Shown: positions 4,761 through 5,458 of the stretch, in pieces
Layout of the letters: each line of letters starts with the position of its first letter
Numbering within the stretch: position 1 is the first letter of the stretch
Origin: Chloroflexota bacterium
GTDB lineage: Bacteria > Chloroflexota > Anaerolineae > UBA4142
Direction: 5' to 3'
NCBI GenBank assembly: GCA_016200825.1
Contig: JACQEA010000491.1
Coordinates: 1-5,458, forward strand
Length of the DNA stretch: 5,458 bases
Made by a program: the position numbers and the translations under genes
Notes under the pieces: generated by a model
Database searches by the model: none
Seen by the model: only the letters and a program-made list of their open reading frames with translations
Told to the model about the DNA's origin: nothing

Positions 4761-5458
4761 GCCGTTTCTACCGGCACCGGAACCGAATCCACAACTTCTT
4801 TTACGATTTGTTCCGCGTTGCGGCCGCGCAAACGCGTCTGCGCGCCGATCATCAAGCGATGCGTAAGAATATGCGGCGCGAGATTTTTTGCGTCGTCGGG
4901 AATTACGTACGCGCGGCCGCGCAGCGCGGCGAGCGCTTGCGCGCCGCGATACAAATACAACGCGCCGCGCGGACTCGCGCCCAATTCAACCGATGGATGG
5001 ACGCGCGTCGCGCGCACAACTTGCACGATGTACTCGCGCACGGACGCTTCGACGCGCACGTCGCGCACCGCGCGTTGCATTTCCAACAACGCGCCCGCGT
5101 CGACGACTACGGCGAGATTTTCAAGTGGCTCATCGTGTTCAAAGCGCAGGAGAATCGCGTTCTCTTCGCTTTCGCTCGGATAACCCAGTTTGAGTTTGAT
5201 CATAAAGCGATCCACTTGCGCTTCCGGCAACGGAAACGTGCCTTCGAGTTCGATTGGGTTTTGCGTGGCGAGAACAAGAAACGGACGCGGCAACACGCGT
5301 GTCGTGCCGTCAATCGTCATTTGACGTTCTTGCATCGCTTCCAAAAGCGCGGATTGCGTGCGCGGTGTGGCGCGATTGATTTCATCGGCAAGCAACACTT
5401 GGGTCATCAACGGTCCCGGACGAAATTCGAATTCTTGATTTTTCTGATTGTAGATCGC
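4757..5458 (-). CDS. MoxR family AAA+ ATPase, C-terminal 233 residues (cut by window edge)
   Basis: The frame is open from the right edge to the TAG at 4757-4759. It starts inside the protein with AIYNQKNQEFEFRPGP, so the N-terminus and Walker A loop lie outside the window. Visible residues in order are Walker B VLLADEINR (21-29), the QSALLEAMQERQMTIDG helix and hairpin (35-51), sensor 1 VLATQNP (62-68), the arginine-finger region EGTFPLPEAQVDRF (72-85), sensor 2 GASPRG (160-165) and the C-terminal helical lid. All expected catalytic residues in this part are intact. MoxR ATPases use ATP to remodel or activate partner proteins, usually the vWA/DUF58 protein encoded next to them, as here. A TTG at 5410 or the ATG at 5407 is not a start, because the Walker B motif and conserved sequence continue upstream of it. 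Confidence 0.95.
   Translation of the reverse strand, partial: AIYNQKNQEFEFRPGPLMTQVLLADEINRATPRTQSALLEAMQERQMTIDGTTRVLPRPFLVLATQNPIELEGTFPLPEAQVDRFMIKLKLGYPSESEENAILLRFEHDEPLENLAVVVDAGALLEMQRAVRDVRVEASVREYIVQVVRATRVHPSVELGASPRGALYLYRGAQALAALRGRAYVIPDDAKNLAPHILTHRLMIGAQTRLRGRNAEQIVKEVVDSVPVPVETA

Noticed and set aside
4722..5193. Plus-strand reading frames opposite moxR
   Set aside because: They are Arg/Thr/Ser-rich without motifs, and the minus strand encodes intact MoxR motifs across the same bases.
5405..5410. Start of a short MoxR at 5410 or 5407
   Set aside because: The same frame is open to the window edge and encodes conserved MoxR sequence before this point; the TTG is an internal Leu codon.

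Overview
The window is a single-strand block: every gene I can support lies on the minus strand, so transcription runs from right to left. In that order the genes are a MoxR-type AAA+ ATPase (cut by the right edge), a DUF58 protein, a small GxxExxY-family protein, a multi-span membrane protein ending in a DUF4129 domain, a six-span membrane protein I do not recognise, and the first third of NAD(P)H-hydrate epimerase/Nnr (cut by the left edge). The sequence is full of GCG (Ala) and CGC (Arg) codons that merge into GCGCGC runs. Together with the MoxR/DUF58/DUF4129 gene order and the GTAGGGGC-ended palindromic repeats, this suggests an uncultured Chloroflexota (Anaerolineae-like) bacterium. That placement is an inference and not proven here.

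Region 2943-5458 and 411-2855: MoxR, DUF58 and DUF4129 genes are a well-known partnership. The MoxR ATPase is thought to act as a chaperone or remodeller on a membrane-anchored DUF58 (von Willebrand A-like) protein, often with a transglutaminase-like protein carrying DUF4129. Here no transglutaminase core is visible; the DUF4129 domain sits at the end of an integral membrane protein. The unknown 337-residue membrane protein follows it by 30 bp with a strong ribosome binding site, so it probably belongs to the same membrane system.

Region 2856-3515: the operon is interrupted between the DUF58 and DUF4129 genes by an AT-richer cassette. It holds a GxxExxY gene (PD-(D/E)XK-like motif) bracketed by copies of a repeat with the core ACGCGGATGAACGCGG: three in one orientation on the upstream side, and one full plus one degenerate copy inverted on the downstream side. 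The outermost upstream copy provides the stop codon of the DUF58 gene, and another copy carries one of the two possible start codons of the GxxExxY gene. This gene-plus-repeat unit looks like an inserted, possibly mobile, module and is the most interesting part of the window.

Two palindromic intergenic repeats with GTAGGGGC/GCCCCTAC ends lie at 291-395 and 4709-4760. The second overlaps the end of the moxR gene, supplies its stop codon, and can mislead start prediction for the DUF58 gene. I see no RNA genes, no CRISPR array, no insertion sequence and no convincing terminator. All long plus-strand reading frames are shadows of the minus-strand genes.
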